From: Alteribacter natronophilus
Lineage (GTDB): Bacteria > Bacillota > Bacilli > Bacillales > Salisediminibacteriaceae
NCBI RefSeq assembly: GCF_006007885.1
Contig: NZ_VCRO01000006.1
Span: forward strand, 74,920-138,919
Reading direction: 5' to 3'
DNA length: 64,000 nt
Below, piece after piece: positions 61,417 to 64,000 of the stretch. Position numbers and translations under genes: made by a program. Every line of letters starts with the position of its first letter. Within the stretch, counting starts at the first letter, position 1. The notes below the pieces were generated by a model, which did not search any database, was not told the origin of the DNA, and saw only the letters and a program-made list of their open reading frames with translations.

Positions 61417-61839
61417 TTATTTCACCAGCATAACCGGTGCTTTCACGTGCTTCATCACTTTATGGCTGACGCCGCCGAGAACGAATGTCTGAAATTCGTT
61501 GCGTCCGCGGCTTCCCATGACGAGGCAGTCGTATTTGCCGTCGTTGGCATGTTCAATAATCGTTTCGGCAGGCGATCCGAACAGGACGGTTGTTTCGGAC
61601 TTGATGCCTTTGTTGAACAATTTCGCTTCGTAGACCTGAAGCATTTCCTTACGTTTATAAGTCGCTGTGTCCGAATCCCCGTATTTCAGCACATCGGATT
61701 TTGACTTTTTTGCATCAACCACATAGACGAGTTCGACAGATGCTCCTGCCCCCTGAAGTTTTGCGAGACCTATCGCTTTTTCAGCGGCGCGGTCAGCGTG
61801 TTCCGACCCGTCGACTGCCAGAAGAATTCTTTTAAACAT
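61417..61839 (-). CDS. Universal stress protein (UspA family)
   Basis: The 140-residue protein starts ILLAVDGSEHADRAAEKAIGLA and ends with the ATP-binding motif GSRGRNEFQTFVLGGVSHKVMKHVKAPVML (G-2x-G-9x-G form). It is thus an ATP-binding Usp. It lies 22 nt after the SulP transporter gene in the same direction; SulP-Usp pairing is frequent in bacteria and may regulate the carrier. Confidence 0.92.
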   Translation of the reverse strand: MFKRILLAVDGSEHADRAAEKAIGLAKLQGAGASVELVYVVDAKKSKSDVLKYGDSDTATYKRKEMLQVYEAKLFNKGIKSETTVLFGSPAETIIEHANDGKYDCLVMGSRGRNEFQTFVLGGVSHKVMKHVKAPVMLVK

Positions 61840-61861
61840 GGACGTTTCACCGACTTTCCCC

Positions 61862-63325
61862 TTAGTGTCCGGACGCCTTGCTTAATCCGCTTGCACGGTC
61901 CATAAGATCCGTGCTTTCTTTATTTAATCCAATTATTTTCACTTTAACACCACGGGCCTTGAATTTCGACTCAATTTTATCGATGGCACCAACAGCCGAG
62001 TCATCCCACATGTGGGCATTGTGAAGATCAATTACGACTTCGTCTGCTTTTCCCTCGAAATCAACCTTTTCAAGAAGCTCGGTTACAGAAGCAAAGAACA
62101 GCTGCCCGGTAATCTGATACGTAATCCGTGCTGCTTTTTTGTCCACGTATTTTTCCACTTTCACCTTTGAGATTTTAGCTGCAAAGAAGATCGCGCTCAG
62201 CAATACTCCTGCAAAAACTCCTTTTGACAGGTCGTGCGTGTAAACGACAGTACCTACGGTCACGATCATGACGATCGCGTCGGTCTTCGGTATCTTGTGA
62301 AGGTTGAGGACTGAACCCCAGTCAAATGTACTGATAGAAACCATAATCATGACACCGGCAAGTGCTGCCATCGGGATCTGAACGACAAGGTCGCCGAGGA
62401 CAAGAATTAAGAACATAAGAACCGTCCCGGCCACAAGTGAAGACAGGCGTCCCCGTCCCCCCGATTTAACGTTAATTACGGCCTGGCCAATCATGGCACA
62501 GCCGGCCATTCCGCCAAAGCAGCCGGTTACCATATTGGCAACCCCCTGGCCACGGCTTTCCTTGTTTTTATCGCTGTCTGTGTCGGTCATGTCATCCACA
62601 ATCGATGCTGTAAGAAGTGACTCAAGAAGACCGACCATAGCAAGCGCAAGCGAGTACGGAAGAATAATCATAAGCGTTTCAAACGTCAGCGGAATGTTCG
62701 GCAGGGCAAACATCGGCAGAGTCGCAGGCAGTGCGCCCATGTCACCTACGGTCCGCACACCCATATTCATAAAGATAGCGACCGCACTGACAATGACAAT
62801 GGCCACCAGGGGTGACGGCACCGCCTTCGTAAATTTAGGCAGAACGTAGATTATGGCCAGAGTCAGGGCTACCAGCATGTACATAATCCACGTTTCACCG
62901 ACAAAGTGCTGGAGCTGGGCCATGAAAATAAGAATTGCAAGTGCGTTAACGAATCCAATCATGACTGACCTTGGAACAAACTTCATCACGCTTGCAAGTT
63001 TAAATACACCAAATAACACCTGGATAATTCCGGTTAAAATCGTAGCTGCAAGCAGATACTCAAGTCCGTGATCCGCTACGAGCGTAATCATGAGAAGTGC
63101 CATAGCACCAGTGGCACCTGAAATCATACCCGGCCGTCCGCCTACAAAGGCAATGACTACTGCAATACAGAACGCAGCATACAGACCTACCATCGGATCG
63201 ACACCGGCAATAATGGAAAAAGCAATCGCTTCCGGGATCAGGGCTAAAGCTACGACAACGCCCGAAAGGATATCCCCTTTCACATTGCCAAACCATTCAT
63301 TTTTCATTTTTTCTGCGTAACTCAA
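61862..63325 (-). CDS. SulP family anion transporter with STAS domain (BicA-like)
   Basis: 487 residues. A membrane part of about 12-14 segments has [30 protein letters not shown] near the N-terminus and [25 protein letters not shown] near residue 272, both typical of SulP. A C-terminal STAS domain follows (about 395-480, [20 protein letters not shown]). The short length and the sequence order fit the Na+/bicarbonate BicA-like branch more than sulfate carriers. Bicarbonate uptake would suit an alkaline habitat, but the substrate is inferred. A palindrome overlaps its promoter. Confidence 0.85.
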   Translation of the reverse strand: MSYAEKMKNEWFGNVKGDILSGVVVALALIPEAIAFSIIAGVDPMVGLYAAFCIAVVIAFVGGRPGMISGATGAMALLMITLVADHGLEYLLAATILTGIIQVLFGVFKLASVMKFVPRSVMIGFVNALAILIFMAQLQHFVGETWIMYMLVALTLAIIYVLPKFTKAVPSPLVAIVIVSAVAIFMNMGVRTVGDMGALPATLPMFALPNIPLTFETLMIILPYSLALAMVGLLESLLTASIVDDMTDTDSDKNKESRGQGVANMVTGCFGGMAGCAMIGQAVINVKSGGRGRLSSLVAGTVLMFLILVLGDLVVQIPMAALAGVMIMVSISTFDWGSVLNLHKIPKTDAIVMIVTVGTVVYTHDLSKGVFAGVLLSAIFFAAKISKVKVEKYVDKKAARITYQITGQLFFASVTELLEKVDFEGKADEVVIDLHNAHMWDDSAVGAIDKIESKFKARGVKVKIIGLNKESTDLMDRASGLSKASGH

Positions 63326-63428
63326 AACTGCACCTCTTTCTCTGGTTTTTCCGTCAGTAATCTATCAGGATCCGTTCCAAGCTGTTTTCCATCCGTACGC
63401 AGCTTTTGTCACCCGGCAAATCATTGCG

Positions 63429-63465
63429 ATTATATTATGGTGACTTTCGACTTTCACGAAAGTCG
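63429..63465 (-). promoter_or_regulatory. Promoter of the SulP gene with palindromic operator
   Basis: Minus-strand GTGAAA (63457-63452), 17 nt, TATAAT (63434-63429). The perfect palindrome CGACTTTC-N2-GAAAGTCG (63448-63465) covers the -35. An extra GACTTTC half site follows directly. A repressor site is likely. The remainder of the 63326-63689 spacer shows no gene. Confidence 0.6.
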
Positions 63466-63707
63466 GGGTCCGTTGCAAACAGCTTGAATTCTAACAGAAA
63501 TTACTAAAAACACGAAATACGATATAAGCGGGAATCATCCGGTATATCCTTCAAATTCCTTCTCTTTACGTTCATTTTCACTCCTTTTCACTTTTCCGCC
63601 ACAACTTTAAAATAAAACAATTCCGAATATAATGAATACGCTTATACACGCAGTTCCTGCCTGTCATACAGTATTACAAACAATTCTGGATGAGGGGGCG
63701 GGCTGCA

Positions 63708-63962
63708 GTGATGCTGTACGTTGTGATTCAATATACTTCCCGGGTGGACTACATGTTTGTAAGCACGGCCCCGTTTAACGAAACCGACAGAGCCCCCGCA
63801 CTGATTATCGCCGGGAGTGACGGATCGGAATACTACATCCACGGGAATTTTATTTATCTGAAAAAAGAAATCAATACAACCGAAGAGGCTCTCCTTGAAG
63901 AGATCTATGAAGAATACCTCCTTGAGCTTGAAAAGGAACTGGTGATCATTGAAATTGTTTAG
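63708..63962 (+). CDS. Small hypothetical acidic protein
   Basis: Not recognised. About 84 residues, starting VMLYVVIQYTSRVDYMFVSTAP, with a beta-rich first half and an acidic amphipathic helix LLEEIYEEYLLELEKELVIIEI at the C-terminus. GAGGGGG lies 9 nt before the GTG at 63708; the ATG at 63711 is an alternative. It is opposite in direction to the SulP gene. Confidence 0.6.
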   Translation: MMLYVVIQYTSRVDYMFVSTAPFNETDRAPALIIAGSDGSEYYIHGNFIYLKKEINTTEEALLEEIYEEYLLELEKELVIIEIV

Positions 63963-64000
63963 CTCGCATTCCTCCCGGGAAAACGCTACCATATTGGTAA

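Overview
The window reads as chromosomal DNA of an endospore-forming, moderate-GC member of the Bacillaceae, possibly of the haloalkaliphilic kind. The spore former is indicated by SpoVR, YunB, a KinB-like kinase and CsbD. Proteins are acidic. RBS of the AGGAGG type and frequent GTG/TTG starts are typical Firmicutes signals. No tRNA, rRNA, CRISPR array, prophage or transposase was seen. The genus is an inference and cannot be fixed from this sequence.

Layout. 0-10.5 kb: proline synthesis (proC, proB, proA), a Vga/VmlR-type ABC-F gene with an attenuator leader, a GntR-controlled ABC-2 transporter operon and a stand-alone MurG. 10.5-24 kb: NlpC/P60 and Tubby-like genes, a Nif3 operon, CsbD, modAB without modC, an SRPBCC-ArsR pair with a strong double operator, an S66 peptidase, an APH-like kinase, a KinB-like kinase, a HAD phosphatase, an ACR3/ArsB-like permease and VOC genes (one frameshifted). 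24-33 kb: cadC-cadA with a palindromic operator, then an ECF sigma factor/membrane protein/ABC transporter operon, Nudix and HD hydrolases. 33-49 kb: mostly single metabolic genes, an HD phosphohydrolase, one intact MFS gene and two adjacent divergent MFS genes that are both broken, YunB, a minimal tyrosine recombinase, a CPA1 antiporter, PAP2 and SpoVR. 49-64 kb: an unrecognised 13-14-TM protein, an LCP ligase, a CrcB pair, a penicillin-acylase-like enzyme, a magnesium locus with two M-box riboswitches, an M42 peptidase, a universal stress protein and a SulP transporter.

Genes that work together. The magnesium locus is the most coherent system: M-box, mgtE, a second M-box, an MgtC/SapB-family gene, then a protein with the MgtE N-domain and CBS pair but no channel. 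This suggests a soluble partner or regulator made when Mg2+ is low. Other coherent units are the proline operon, the ytrAB-like operon, cadCA, the sigma/ABC operon and the SRPBCC-ArsR pair.

Non-coding structure is unusually rich. There are four copies of a ~230-bp element with inverted ends (R1) and three copies of a different GC-rich element (R2), one enlarged by a duplicated ~50-bp segment. Four intergenic arrays of short tandem repeats are present (51 bp with a hairpin, 41 bp, and two degenerate ~20-21-bp arrays).
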